A stretch of DNA of 64,000 bases from Torymus aiolomorphi (taxonomy: Eukaryota > Arthropoda > Insecta > Hymenoptera > Torymidae). Positions 11,799-23,059 of the stretch are shown here, piece after piece. Positions within the stretch are counted from its first letter, which is position 1; each line of letters begins with the position of its first letter. The notes below the pieces were generated by a model. It searched no databases and was not told the DNA's origin. It worked only from the letters and a program-made list of their open reading frames with translations. The position numbers and the translations under genes are program-made. The stretch spans positions 67,090,522 through 67,154,521 of the forward strand of contig CM070877.1 in assembly GCA_036365515.1 (NCBI GenBank), read 5' to 3'.

Positions 11799-12654
11799 GG
11801 TGATTTTGACGCGCTAAGCCGTATGTAGAAGGGGCCTTTTAGGGTGCATTGAATTTTTACTTGAATAATGAACAAAATTGCTATGAAAATAGTTAATAGT
11901 TACTTATAACATACTTCGCACCATTTGCGCATCCCGAAATATAGAAAATAGAAAAATTATCCAACACTATTAATCAAGTAGCAAGGTTCTGGAAGTGTAT
12001 GTTATATACAGAAAGCGCCATTTTTTCATCTAATGCATGAAGTTTTCTCGAAAATTTCACTGTTGTAATTTATAGACAATGAACTATTATTCGCAACTTT
12101 ATACCATAAGAGCCTGTGTTAAAAGTACGAGATTCAAAATTTTTTTTCTCTTCTATTTACTTGATGAGCCAAAACGGGACACACACTAATAAAAAGCTTG
12201 AGATTTCAGTTTTCGATGCAGATTTTTCTTTTTTAATATTAATAGGTTTTAAAAATCGCCGGAGCTACCTTAATTTACAAAATGCTCAGTCTCTACCTTT
12301 ATGTATACAATTAAAAATATATTTGATGCTTTGAATAGTGGCATAATACTCTATATTAATATGACATTGGTACTTCTTTAATAAAAAACTATTGTAAGGT
12401 ACAACCATTGAATTATTTAATGGAATGAGTCAATAACTATTTTTATTTTATATGTAAAATTTTCTGAAACGTTTTTTCTTCTTCTAAATTCTGGATAACC
12501 ATTTTTTGAAATTTCGTATAATCTGTAAATAGATAATAATTAGCTTTGTGGGTTTAATGTCACGAGCATATGCGCATGGGGAAGACCCCATTTTTAAATT
12601 CTATCGTATAACTGTATTATATATTATTTATTTATTTATTTAAAGAAATAGACA
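11799..12654. other. No gene recognised
   Basis: AT-rich intergenic or intronic DNA. Short open frames such as 12116-12334 have no domain, no codon bias and no neighbouring splice logic. I see no RNA gene or repeat family here. Confidence 0.4.
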
Positions 12655-12885
12655 TTCCTAAAATCCTATGAAAATCCTATCTCGACTTCGCGTATAAGAA
12701 AGTCTTATATCGGTTTTGCACGTAAGAAAGGCATATCTCGACTTTGCATAGAAAAAAGTCCTGTTCCGTCATCGTGTGGAAAAAATTCCTATTTCGACTT
12801 CGCGTGGAAAAAAGCCCTGTTCCGACATCGTGTGGAAAAAAGTCCTATTTCGATTTCCTGTGGAAAACAGTTCTATCTCGGGCAC
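12655..12885. repeat. ~31-bp minisatellite
   Basis: About seven imperfect tandem copies of a 30-32 bp unit of the form GTGGAAAAAAGTCCTATTTC followed by GACTTCGC. Copies alternate between TATTTCGACTTCG and TGTTCCGACATCG variants, which suggests an underlying dimer. No coding role is visible. Confidence 0.75.
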
Positions 12886-13319
12886 TCCGCGTTTTTACTG
12901 ACGGTTAAGTTGAGAACCGCTGTAGAGTTTTGAAAAATCGTTCTCCATTTCACGCTGGGCGAAATTATTTCTCTATCTTACTATTATACTTCAACATATA
13001 CTTACATTTCATTAATTATCTCGTGAAGCCGAGATGGGACTTTCTCTCTCCCAACCGACGATATAATCTTTTATTAACATTAGTTTTGTATGAAATAATC
13101 TTACTGCTATATTTGGTATATCCATTGGAAAAGTTTCTGGACGAAAAGTTTTTTTAAAACTTTGAGTTCTTTCCGTTTTGGATTGCATGGTACAGTTATA
13201 AATAAATTCGATCTTCGAGTGTTTCTCATAATAGCCATTGCGTAAATTTAAAGTCATCCTAGAACGTATCCTCTTAAAAAAACGTGCCTAGCTTAAAAAA
13301 ATAATTTTGTAAATTAGTA

Positions 13320-13500
13320 AGATGGTGTGATGGGCCTGAGGAGGTTATGAGGTGGTCATGAAAGGAGGCAGGGGAGGGGTCTGCGGGCGGGTGAGAGGGT
13401 AATCACCATACTCGAATTTTAAAATAATATATAAAAACGCATAATTTTACGTTATTTAGAGGCGGTGCTGGGGGGGGGGGGGGGTTGAAAACACGGAAAC
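13320..13500. repeat. G-rich tract with poly-G run
   Basis: The plus strand is strongly G-rich (GGAGG, GGGGAGGGG, GGGCGGG) and ends in an uninterrupted run of 14 G near 13471. Several G-runs of three or more in close spacing could form a G-quadruplex. A similar arrangement (G-rich, AT spacer, poly-G, then an ACTATATA-type sequence) occurs at 19707-19960, so the two may be diverged copies of one repeat. Confidence 0.5.
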
Positions 13501-13619
13501 CTCTTTCAACTATATAATTTAGAAAGATATTTATTTGTTAACTATATCTGTATTACTTATTTATACTACATTTTATTTTTTGTTTCCACTCTTACAATGT
13601 ATAGAGTGTATTTTTTCAG

Positions 13620-13778
13620 CGTGGAGCCTTTGTCAGCGAACCAGCAATACTTGTAAAGAGAACGAATATGGGAAGTCAAATTTGGTCAATGGAAAAGTTA
13701 GAAAATAAACTGATTGATATGCGTGATATGTATGAAGAACGGAAAGATTCTATTTGCAATCGTTTAACTGTGATTAAG
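13620..13778 (+). CDS. KIF13/Khc-73-like kinesin exon
   Basis: 159-bp open segment (53 codons, phase 0 at both ends) preceded by a polypyrimidine-plus-CAG acceptor (TTTTTTCAG at 13611-13619) and followed by AAG|GTATTT, a usable donor. The translation contains RGAFVSEPAI, then IWSMEKLENKLIDMRDMYEE. These match, by recognition, the region C-terminal to the FHA domain in kinesin-3 motors of the KIF13/Khc-73 group, which carry cargo along microtubules. I could not find the flanking exons in this window; an open segment at 14069-14111 is out of phase. It is therefore either one exon of a gene with very long, transposon-filled introns or a captured or duplicated exon. The last 10 or so residues are less family-like. 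Confidence 0.6.
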
Positions 13779-15429
13779 GTATTTATGTTGATAACTAATA
13801 TAATGAAATGATTGTATTGAAGTTGACCAAAATATAATAGGCATAATAGTATGTTGTCAATAATAGCTATTGTAAGATTTGAAGTACTTTGCATAGTTTT
13901 TCGAAAAAATAATTGAATATGGATTTTTAAAATTTTTTATTATAAGAAAAGTCTCTGAATTTTTTACAATGGCTACAGCCTGGATCATTTTCATAAACGC
14001 AGCTCAATAATTTTTTAGCGTTCCGTTTTTAGCAAAAATGACCCGAATAAATCTTAATAGTCTTACAGGGTAATATCTGATGGAGATCTTCACATTGACC
14101 TATACCTTCAAGGTAATTCGAAAGTCAACTTGTATTTTATACGGAAATCCATACTTTTGTTCCAAATTTTAAAAGGGTGTAAAATTTTACCATCAGATAT
14201 GTGGCATAATCACATATTTCAATGGAGAATTTTGCGCCATTCCAGAATTTGGTTCAAAATTAGGGGGTCCGCTGTAAAAAACACAAACCGGTATCAGGTA
14301 ATATTTACCGTGTCGTTTTTTATTCAGCCGCCTTATTTAAGATAATTTTTTCTGGTATATTTTACAACTACTAGTAACGAATAAAAATTGACAGAGAACA
14401 CTTTTATATAGATAAAAATTAAGTATCAAAAATAACATGTCATTTTAGTCTCTCCCAGACTTCTCTATCTAAGTTTGTAAATCCGTGAGAGCTTCTGACC
14501 ATTAAGTTTAATTTTTCTACATAATCTTAGCGATTTCTGCTGTTACGTCGAGTCTACCAAGGAAGTCCCAACTAATAGTTTTGAAAATAAACTATATTGC
14601 TCACCTTTGAGCCTTGATTTAAAAAACCTACTAGCTCGGGCTCGAGCCAGTTACTATACTAAACGGATGGGGTAGAACATAGGTCAATAACAAGGGCGCG
14701 ACGCGGTTGTGGAAACACTATAATGCCAAAAGAAGAATCGTCAAGCTAATCGGATAAGTTTTACCAACTTACCTAGTCCTATCAAGAACGAGCAGCAAGC
14801 TCCTCGTACTGCTGATTACTAGGTCAGAGAAGAGAAGGACCTCTTCGGTTGAGGATTGAGAGACGAGCAAGAAAATTTAGGAATTAGAATCAGAAATCGC
14901 TCCCGCGAATGTTCGCACACTTGGCAGGGCTTGGTGACTGAACTGAGACTGTGAGAGAACGCGGTAACGAAGTAAACTAGGCTTGAAATGGGGCGCAGCC
15001 GCTTTCTCTTGTTTTAGACGCCGAGGGATGCTATTGGTCTCTCGGATTTTTGGGACCACCCTTACTCGAATTCGAACGCTGGATTCGATGATGAGGCATC
15101 ATTATGCGAAAGTGCTATAACTTGTATATGTGTACTTTGAGTATAATAAACTAATAAAAGAGAATTTAATGCGGTTATAATGAAATAGGTGTGTTACAAA
15201 GATCTTGATATTATCGGAATGAAACGATTCTGCTTAACAATTAATTTTGTAAACTATAAGATTTAGATTTTAAGATTAAAATCAATTTTTTTTTTTAAAT
15301 GTATAGCAGTATTAACAGTATATATAATAGTTTGTAGTAAATTGAAACAATTGAGTTTTTACAAATATGATTTGTATACTATAAGAATTCTAGATTTAAC
15401 TTAAGATAAAATTTTTATTGTAATATATA
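13779..15429. other. No gene recognised; possible decayed LTR
   Basis: AT-rich sequence with a less AT-rich block at about 14630-15070. That block is followed by TATAACTTGTATATG and AATAAACTAATAAAA near 15117-15156, reminiscent of an LTR with promoter and poly(A) signal. I found no convincing TG...CA ends with a target duplication, so I do not call a retrotransposon. No coding exon is supported. Confidence 0.35.
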
Positions 15430-15711
15430 CCGGGGTTTATGACGACCGGATAGGTTTATGGTCACCGGGCGACATAAAATTCTATAATATAGGGGTTTAT
15501 GCCGCCCGACTTAGAGTTCCGACTTTGAGAGTTCAAACAAAATTTCTGTAAAAATTCTGCGGAAACTGAAGGGGGCGCTGCAGACGTCGTGGTGTTAGTC
15601 AATGCTGAGAGGGATGTTTGAGTGTAGACAATGGCGCGCGCTCCACTTATAGTGCGGAACTCTGGGCTTTAGGTACTAATATAGAGTGTTGGATGCCATA
15701 AACCCCCCGTA
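15430..15711. mobile_element. Short MITE with GGGGTTTATG ends
   Basis: The left end reads CGGGGTTTATGACG and the right end GCCATAAACCCCCCG, an inverted pair. A second GGGGTTTATGCCG copy lies just inside at about 15483. The interior (about 15520-15680) is more GC-rich than the flanks and has no open frame. Size and structure fit a non-autonomous DNA transposon. The target duplication is unclear; TA may flank it. Confidence 0.45.
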
Positions 15712-15737
15712 ACAAACCTATATATATATATATATAA

Positions 15738-15785
15738 TAGGGGGGCTCCGCCCCCTGCTCGCTCCGCTCGCCAACCCCCATTTTT
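15738..15785 (-). other. Probable Helitron 3' terminus
   Basis: On the minus strand, downstream of the helicase remnant, lies a GC-rich stretch with GGCGAGCGGAGCGAGC and then a short hairpin GGGGGCGGAGCCCCC immediately before CTAT and an AT-rich flank. Helitrons end in a short GC hairpin followed by CTRR inserted next to a T. The hairpin fits; the final CTAT deviates from CTRR, consistent with decay. At 15815-15880 there is also a fragment similar to the helicase coding DNA at about 16975-17020, hinting at a second Helitron copy. Confidence 0.5.
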
Positions 15786-16790
15786 AGCGTGAATTGTTAA
15801 AAAAAATATAGTAAAATTTAATACAACTGGAAACTCAATTTTGTTTTCTAAATCTAGAAATACTACGAAGTTTTTTCTATTTAGAAAAAATTCTTTTCTA
15901 AATATGCGTGCCTATATTGTAGATCGATTCTCTGAGTATTTTAAGTGGCGGTTTTTGACCATGACCTCGTATACATATGTGTACAGTACATATACATTTA
16001 CTGTTTTACTTATGGTGCAAAAAATTTATAAAAATGGTGGCGCTGTTTATTACGCCTAATAGTGTAAGGTCATGCTCATATTATTATATGTGTTTTAATG
16101 TGTAGTCAGTTATTTAGCGTGTTATTTACTAAAGTTAACAGTTTTTCACACCACCACTGAGGTACTGTTATAGGCGCGTTGAATTTTTTATTTTATTGTG
16201 CTTAGGTGTTTTATATAACAAATATTAATAATTAGATAGGATAATAGGACATGCCAAAATAATATAAAATTATTGTTAATCATTTTCTATATAATAAGCC
16301 TAAACACAACCATGGAATTCATCGTCAATAACCCTAAAAACCATAGGAGTCGTTCCTCCGTCCTCCTTAACTCCAACCTATCCCATCCTTTCTCCACCAT
16401 GGAAGATGTAAATCAATTTTCATTAATAAATTTTATCAATTTTAATTAATTTTAAATAATTTGTATAAATAATTTTTAATTAATGTAATGAAAATTGATT
16501 CCCATCTTTATTACATTTAATAAAGAAATATTTCATGTAATTATATTTATGTTGAAATTTTTTTTATTATATGTAATAAAATAATCAGATTATTTATATG
16601 ATATTATGCTTATAAGAAATTACAACATGTCTTATACTTTCGTAAAAGAATAATATTCTAAATAAAATGATTATTGATATAAATTTAGTTGGGTTTATTT
16701 TGATCCATATAAATTTAGATAAAAATATATATAAAAAAAATAATAATTTTTGAAAAAGTTTATTAAAAAGTGTAGATTAAATGTCAAAAA
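15786..16790. other. Helitron 3' non-coding region
   Basis: AT-rich DNA between the probable Helitron 3' end and the helicase remnant, containing a CT-rich patch near 16340-16395. The open frame at 15841-16059 overlaps a fragment resembling the helicase gene and otherwise has no recognisable domain. I see no independent gene. Confidence 0.4.
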
Positions 16791-18540
16791 TTTCTTTCCT
16801 AATAATGTTATTAATTATTGATGAATTTTCTAAAAGATTTTCAATAAATATATTGTTAGGATTTTTACATCGGGATAAAGCAACATATAATTGGCCATGT
16901 GAAAATAAAGGTCGTCTAATGTAAATACCTAGAGAATTAAAACTTGGACCTTGAGATTTATTTATTGTTATAGCAAAAGCTAATACAACTGGAAATTGTT
17001 TTCTAAAAAGTGTAAACGGAAATGAAGAAGAATCTCCAGTATTGAATGTTATTCGTGGTATAAAAACTTATTCACCAATTCTTTCCCCCGTAATTATTTC
17101 AGCTTTAATATTGTGATTAAATAAACCTGTAATTTTCAAGCGTGTACCATTACACATTCCTTCTGATATACTTATATTTCTAATTAACATTACAAGTGGA
17201 TTTATTTTTAATTTTAATTCATGTGGTGGTAGACCCTCTCTAATATTATTAAGCATTTCTATTGGATAATATAAGTGAATATTTTCATCTGTTTGATCAA
17301 CTCCTTTATGCGTTGCGTAATCTAAACTATAATATGTATGCGTTTTACCATGTAATAAGTTCAAAACATTATTATTTATAAGTTTAGTATCGTCATTATG
17401 TGGAGGTAATATTATACGATCTACGGAATTTTCGAGATTGATATCACCATAAATTTTATTACATACATTTTCGGTCTTCCATTTATTTAGAACTATAAAT
17501 GGATTAATTTTACCTTCACCTAACTTTAATAAAAATTAAGCAAATTGTTTATTTTTTGAGCGAATATTTTCAGTTAATTTTAAAACTTTAAAGAGCGGCC
17601 ATAAATGAGAAAATTTGATTGTGGCCTGTACTATACTGTCTCGGTAACCATGTTTTAGGACTGGCAGAATTTGTCTAAAATCGCTTCCTAAAATTATCAA
17701 TTTACCACCAAATGGAACATCACTGTAACATATATCTTTGAGTGTTTGATCAAGAATTTCCAAAGCTTTTTTTGGGATCATTGATGCTTCATCCCAAACT
17801 ATAATATCTACTTCCCGTAATTTTTTTTTATCTGATTCTAATTTTAGAAAAGCACTTTCGATACTGTTTAAATCTAAAGGAAGTCTAAAAGTACGATGAC
17901 TTGTCATTCCTCTAGGTAATAAAATAGATGCGATTCCTGTCCAAGCCATAGATAAAAATTTTTTTATTCAAAGATAAAAAGTGATATATTAAAGTCTTGT
18001 ATATGAAAGTTTTCCCTGAACCTCCAGGTCCATCAATAAAATAAATTTCATTATTGGTTCAGGTAAACTGAAATCTTTACAACTTTTATCTTCAGTTTGT
18101 AATATATTTTGAATGTTTGACAAAGCATTATTTTCTTTATTTTCTTTAAAATCTTCAGTAAAAAATTTTTTGAATTTATTCCAAATTAAATTACCTTGAA
18201 TATTTTCAGCTAAGATAAACCATGCAAAGAATTTACGTAATTGAAAAGGAAGCATGATATTACTTGCTTCATCAAAAATAATATAAATTTGGGAATCATC
18301 TTCTATTAAACCCATAGCAAGTGCTGCTTCTTTATATGTTTCATATGAGACGTTATTAAATGTTCGTAAATCTTTAAAAGAAGTAGCACCTTTTATGCGG
18401 TTCAACAGTAATTTAAGAAAAAATCTTTCATTATCTTTAGGTGAAACAATATTTAATCGCCCAATCGCATCAAATTGTTTATTGCCTTCTCTACGTTTCT
18501 ATACTTTAGATTTGGTAAATGCATAATATCACAATCATAT
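16791..18540 (-). pseudogene. Helitron Pif1-like helicase remnant
   Basis: Minus-strand remnants of the RepHel helicase, the rolling-circle transposase of Helitrons. From the N side there is a conserved segment RIKGATSFKDLRTFNNV (18360-18410); a Walker A P-loop is visible in a shifted frame near 18020; motif II appears as VWDEASMIPKKALE (about 17790) and motif III as GSDFRQILPV (about 17670). A C-terminal segment GLPPHELKLKINPLVMLIRN lies at 17170-17240, and a final SF1 motif ending QLYVALSRC at about 16860-16900. At least three frameshifts or stops separate these pieces, including one between 17989 and 17949 and one near 17536. The HUH Rep nuclease domain is not seen, so the copy is 5'-truncated. 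Not functional. Confidence 0.85.
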
Positions 18541-18676
18541 GAGGGTGTGTTCTATTTTGTGTCCTACATTATATGTCACGTTATTAAAGGCATACCCTAA
18601 TGTGACTAAGGCTTACATTAAGATTACTCGTAAAAAGGAAAGGCGAACTTATACAAATTTTTTAAACGTTACTTTA

Positions 18677-18887
18677 GGAAGAGTGTACATAAGCGCTATG
18701 CTGTGCGTTTCCGATGCCGGTGCTGTTGGTGCATTGGCTACTTGTAGAACTACGCCGCTGATTGGTTGATGTTTAAATATGGACCAATCAGAAAAGTAGT
18801 TCCGTAAGTAGCCAACGCACCAATAACACGGGCATCACGCAGCATCGCACAGCACAGTACCGCACAGCGCTTATGTACACCCTCCAA
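18677..18887. mobile_element. TA-flanked foldback MITE, copy 1
   Basis: 211-bp element with ends GGAAGAGTGTACATAAGCGC and the complement of a close variant (right end CTTATGTACACCCTCCAA). It is flanked by TA on both sides and the two halves pair along nearly their whole length. The TA duplication suits a Tc1/mariner-type mobiliser. It has no open frame of its own; the 18539-18769 frame is accidental. Confidence 0.75.
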
Positions 18888-18946
18888 TACATTTGATAAC
18901 ATTTAAGGAAAGGCGAACTTATACAAATTTTTTAAACGTGACCTTA

Positions 18947-19167
18947 GGAAGAGTGTACATAAGCGCTGTACTGTGCTGTGCGGTGCGTTTCCGATGCCCG
19001 TGCTGTTGGTGCATTGGCTACTTATAGAACTACGCCGCTGATTGGTTGATGTTTAAATACCGACCAATCAGAAAAGTAGTTCCGTAAGTAGCCAACGCAC
19101 CAATAACACGGGCATCACGCAGCATCGCACAGCACAGTACCGCACAGTGCTTACGTACAACCTCCAA
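18947..19167. mobile_element. TA-flanked foldback MITE, copy 2
   Basis: 221-bp copy of the element at 18677, differing by a small insertion after the left end (an extra GTACTGTGCTGTGCG-like stretch) and point changes. It is flanked by TA. Because it sits at the same position in the duplicated unit as copy 1, it arose by the tandem duplication, not by a second insertion. Confidence 0.75.
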
Positions 19168-19185
19168 TACATTTTATAACATTTA

Positions 19186-21108
19186 AGGTAGTTATAATTG
19201 TTTATAAAATCACGAATGAGGTTATAAAAATAATGATCTTCATTTGGCTATAACTTTCTAGGTCTTGAATAATTTTGAATTTTTCCTTGGGCAAGTCCCC
19301 GTGAAAGAATAAAATGAGACCTAGATAATTAAAATTTGTTAAGAAACAAAAAAAATAGGGATTTATTATCAATAATTGTTTGTGCTGTTTCTAAAATATC
19401 GATATTTTGTTAAAAAAAATTATTTTAGTCATGTTAAATACACTATATTTATAGTATTAATGTATTATTATTAGATTAAACTATAATCATTAGTAACGTT
19501 ATTAAAGCCATATCCTGATGTTATTAAGGCTTCTTATATGCAAAAAGGAACGGAGAACTTATACAAATTTTTTAAACTTGACCTTATAATTGATAACATT
19601 TGATATTATAATTATTTAATAATATAGAAACAACATCAATAATATTAACAATATTAAATCATTCGTAATATATATGAAATGTATAACAAAATGAGAAAAA
19701 CAATACAATATTAAGAGGAGGGGTAGGAGGAGTCGTGAGGGGGGATTTTGACGAGTGGGGGGGGGGGGTGAGGAGCAAATGTAATATTAAAAACTCCTAT
19801 TTCTAATCTCATTTTTCCGTTATTTTGAGGAGTGGTTGAGGAGGGGATGTAAGGAGGGGACGGCGGGGGGGGGGGTGGGCTGGGTACCCTACAAGCTACT
19901 TACAACTATATACTATAGGAAGATATATATATATATATATATATGTATACTAACTAACTTAATATAAACTTTAGTGAGTTTAAGGTATATATTTAAATTC
20001 TAAAATATAACAACTGAAAATAACTGAATGTAAATATTATATAATTAATTTCTATAGAATTTCTAGTTATAATAATTTGGTTTTATAAACTAATTGGTGT
20101 ATATACTATAATAAGGGTGTGCTACGAAACGTTGAGGTTTTGATTTATAAATTCTCCATAATTGGAAGATGTCAATAATTGAAAATAAATTTGTGTAATT
20201 TTAGAGATAGCAAATATAATCCGAATATCGATATTTTCTTATTTAAAGTTATGGTTTTACGAGAACTTCTTCTATTATTTATTTTACAAAAGATCTTAAA
20301 TGTATAAAAGTGGGAAAGACCAATTTGTTTAAGAGTTAATAAACTGAAAGCTTAAATTTATTATATATGAACGTTTTAATTCATGACTTATATAACATAG
20401 TTTTTTAATTATAACCTATCGCTCGAATTGAAATTGTTAAAATATAATAATACAAAAATACAAGAATATAAGATTATAAAAAATTTACATATTTCTTGAA
20501 TACATTTCAAATTTAATTTTTGTCATAAGTGAAGTTAAAAGAAGAATATTTTCTCTTGTTATTTAACATGAAATGGTTTAAAAGTACGATCACAGAATAA
20601 TCATTTAAGTGAAAAATAAAGCAGGCATGGGTGATAGAAAATGCTGGGAAGCAAGAGAGACTGGAACAGATGCCGTTGTATATAACTACAGGGTTTTCCC
20701 GGTATATTGGTTTTGGAGTGGTTGGAAAATTCCGAAGCGTGCTCGCGGCCCGTGAAAGTTATCGCTTGCAGATGTTGGGGTCTTAGATTAGGCCTTTGGA
20801 AAGCGAAAAAGATACTTTTTTTTATCGTAACCTACTCAGAAATCTTGAGTCTGGCTAGTGTTTACAGAGGACTATCATAAAAGAAAAGAAACGAGAAAAA
20901 AACTTTACGATATGTAGCGAAGAATGAAGCGTTGATAATCTGAAAATGTGTGTTTGGGATTTTCGTGTGACCGAAAATTTTGGACCTGGGTTTTACGAAT
21001 TCAAAATTATTTTCTGCCTTGCATTTATTTAAAATTGTTAATTTCTAAAGATTTTTACAATGTACAAGAGTAATAGAGTGGAGGAAAATTCCACGGTAAA
21101 AATGAATA
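19186..21108. other. No gene; G-rich and AT-rich DNA
   Basis: 19707-19880 is G-rich on the plus strand with two poly-G runs (near 19760 and 19866). A (TA)n run follows at about 19922-19945. The remainder, including the more balanced block 20630-20960, shows no domain, splice-bounded exon or RNA gene that I recognise. Confidence 0.45.
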
Positions 21109-22378
21109 CGAGGGTCATTTGACAAGTACCTAGCCTCACCGCCTGATGGTGCCACTATCGCACCAGAAATACACTACAGTGCAGTATCTTCCTGTAAACG
21201 GTTACAGACGAAATTTCAGCCGGATCGGAGTTGTAGTTTATTTTTGAGAGCGTGTGAAAGCAAATGTGTCTGTTGATTTTTGAAAAAATGGAGAAAGAAC
21301 AATATCGGTCGGTGATTCGATTCTTGTTTTTGGAAGGGAAATCGCGCAGTGAAATTAAAGAACGCTTGGATGCAGTGTATGGGGATGCTTCTCCTCCGAT
21401 GGCGACCGTTAAATTTTAGTATAACGAGTTTCAACGTGGTCGTACGTCGGTTTTTGATGATCCACGCCCAGGTGCTCCGAAAACAGCCACTACGGAGGAG
21501 AACGTGACAAAAATACACGATATCGTTTTGTCAGACCGCCGATTAAAGGTGCATGAGATAGCTACGATAGTAGGCATCTCAGAAGAACGCGTGTGGCATA
21601 TCCTACATGAGATTTTAGGCATGAGGAAGCTGTCAGCAAGGTGGGTGCCGCGTTTGCTGACTGCAGACAACAAGCGCATCCGTGTGACCAGTTCAGAGCA
21701 GTGTTTGGAGCTGTTTTGTCGTTACGTGACCGTCGACGAAACATGGATTCACTACTACACTCCAGAGACCAAGGAGCAGTCAAAACAGTGGACCTTACCC
21801 GGTGAACCTGCTCCGAAAAAGGCGAAGACGGTCCCATCGGCCGGAAAGGTGATGGCCACTGTTTTCTGGGATTCTCAAGGTGTGATTTTTATTGACTATC
21901 TGGAGAAGGGCAAAACGGTCACAGGACAGTACTACGCCGAACTATTGAGCCGATTTGACGCCGTGTTAGAAGAAAAACGGCCCCATTTGTCTTAAAAGAA
22001 AGTGCTTTTCCACCACGATAATGCACCGGCTCACACTTCTGCACTCGCCACGGCTAAATTGGTCGAATTACGCTACGAACTGCTGCCCCATCCACCGTAT
22101 TCTCCAGATTTGGCTTCGTGCGACTTTTTTTTGTTTCCGAACCTAAAAAATTCGCTCGCCGGGAAGAGATTCCACTCCAATAACGAAATAATCGCCGCCA
22201 CGGAGGCCTATTTTGCAAACCAAGAGAAAACATTTTTTTCAACGGGGTTAAAAAAATTAGAATACGGCTGGACCAAGTGTATTTAACTAAAAGGAGACTA
22301 CATTGAAAAATATATTTTATTTTTTGTAAAATTTTGGTGTTTTCATTTGTAGGCTAGGTACTTATCAAATGACCCTCG
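21109..22378 (+). mobile_element. mariner transposon, full length
   Basis: 1270-bp element with terminal inverted repeats of about 28 bp starting CGAGGGTCATTTGACAAGTA, the right end being the complement with one or two differences. It is flanked by the TA duplication expected for Tc1/mariner (21107-21108 and 22379-22380). The single gene inside is the transposase, which carries stop codons, so this copy is non-autonomous but could still be a substrate if the ends are bound. Confidence 0.95.
21288..22286 (+). pseudogene. mariner transposase, two stops
   Basis: One continuous frame of 332 codons from ATG 21288, where mariner transposases are typically about 345. It is interrupted by TAG at 21417-21419 and TAA at 21993-21995. 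The N-terminal helix-turn-helix DNA-binding region is followed by the catalytic D,D34D domain: VDETWIHYYTPETKEQS (first Asp), HHDNAPAHT (second Asp), PYSPDLASCDFFLFPNLK (third Asp). A small in-frame deletion is apparent just before VDETW. No frameshifts are present, so decay is recent or slow. The reaction is cut-and-paste transposition at TA. Confidence 0.95.
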
Positions 22379-22380
22379 TA

Positions 22381-23059
22381 GATACAACCTACACAAAGGG
22401 GAAGGAAATGCGTGATTCTAAATCAATCGCATGTGCATTTTATATATACTACGCAAATTCTGTATAAGAGATATTGTGGAGAGTAAAAGAATATTTCATG
22501 AATTGATAGTTTATACTGAACCTTAATTATCTCAATAAATTGAAATAGAAATTATCTTTTAATTAATTTATTTTTTTTTTAACTAAACCATATCTTAATT
22601 TGACTAATATTGTTGTTCTAATTTTTTTTTTAATAATTAATATTAAAAACGGCCGAATGTAATACTGCATTCCTGAAAAATTAATTTTTTTTGTTTTGTA
22701 TACAATTAGTTAGGTTACACATTTCAACAAAATTTGACTTTCTTTTACCACCTGAGTAAGACCAATCATTTCTTGTAGATTTTTTGGCGTTGAATCCAAA
22801 TCCTACCGCAGAATTGCTCTATCACGTCGGGATGTCGAGATATCCTCACCTGAAGTGCTTAAAACGCGGTTTTCCAAGATTTTTAAGGTTATGTTATGAG
22901 AACAGCGAATTTTTTCGCTCATTTCTACTTAGAGCACCATTGAGTACTACTCTTCCCCTTCAAAATCCATTTTTGTTTGTTTCTATCCGATTTTTCTTTC
23001 TCGTGATATACCAATTTCAATCTACAGTATTTCGGTATTACTACGTAAGCATGAGGCGC
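22381..23059. other. No gene recognised
   Basis: AT-rich DNA right of the mariner copy with runs of T and A. An open frame (22784-23095) has no recognisable domain. Confidence 0.4.

Larger units (their letters stand above)
18635..19185. repeat. Tandem duplication carrying a MITE
   Basis: A unit of about 270 bp starting AAGGAAAGGCGAACTTATAC (18635) is repeated at 18905. Each copy contains one foldback MITE. A third, MITE-free relative of the flank occurs at about 19545 (AAGGAACGGAGAACTTATAC) and serves as an empty-site reference. The larger flank (18570-18640) also resembles 19500-19570. Confidence 0.8.

Noticed and set aside
14069..14111. Possible next kinesin exon after CTTACAG
   Set aside because: In the phase required by the preceding exon it meets TGA at once, and the translation does not resemble the expected kinesin region convincingly.
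14539..15198. Possible LTR with TGTTACG start and GTTACA end
   Set aside because: Flanking bases show no target duplication and the start is arbitrary.
18539..18769. 76-aa plus-strand frame
   Set aside because: Half of it is the foldback MITE; no domain.
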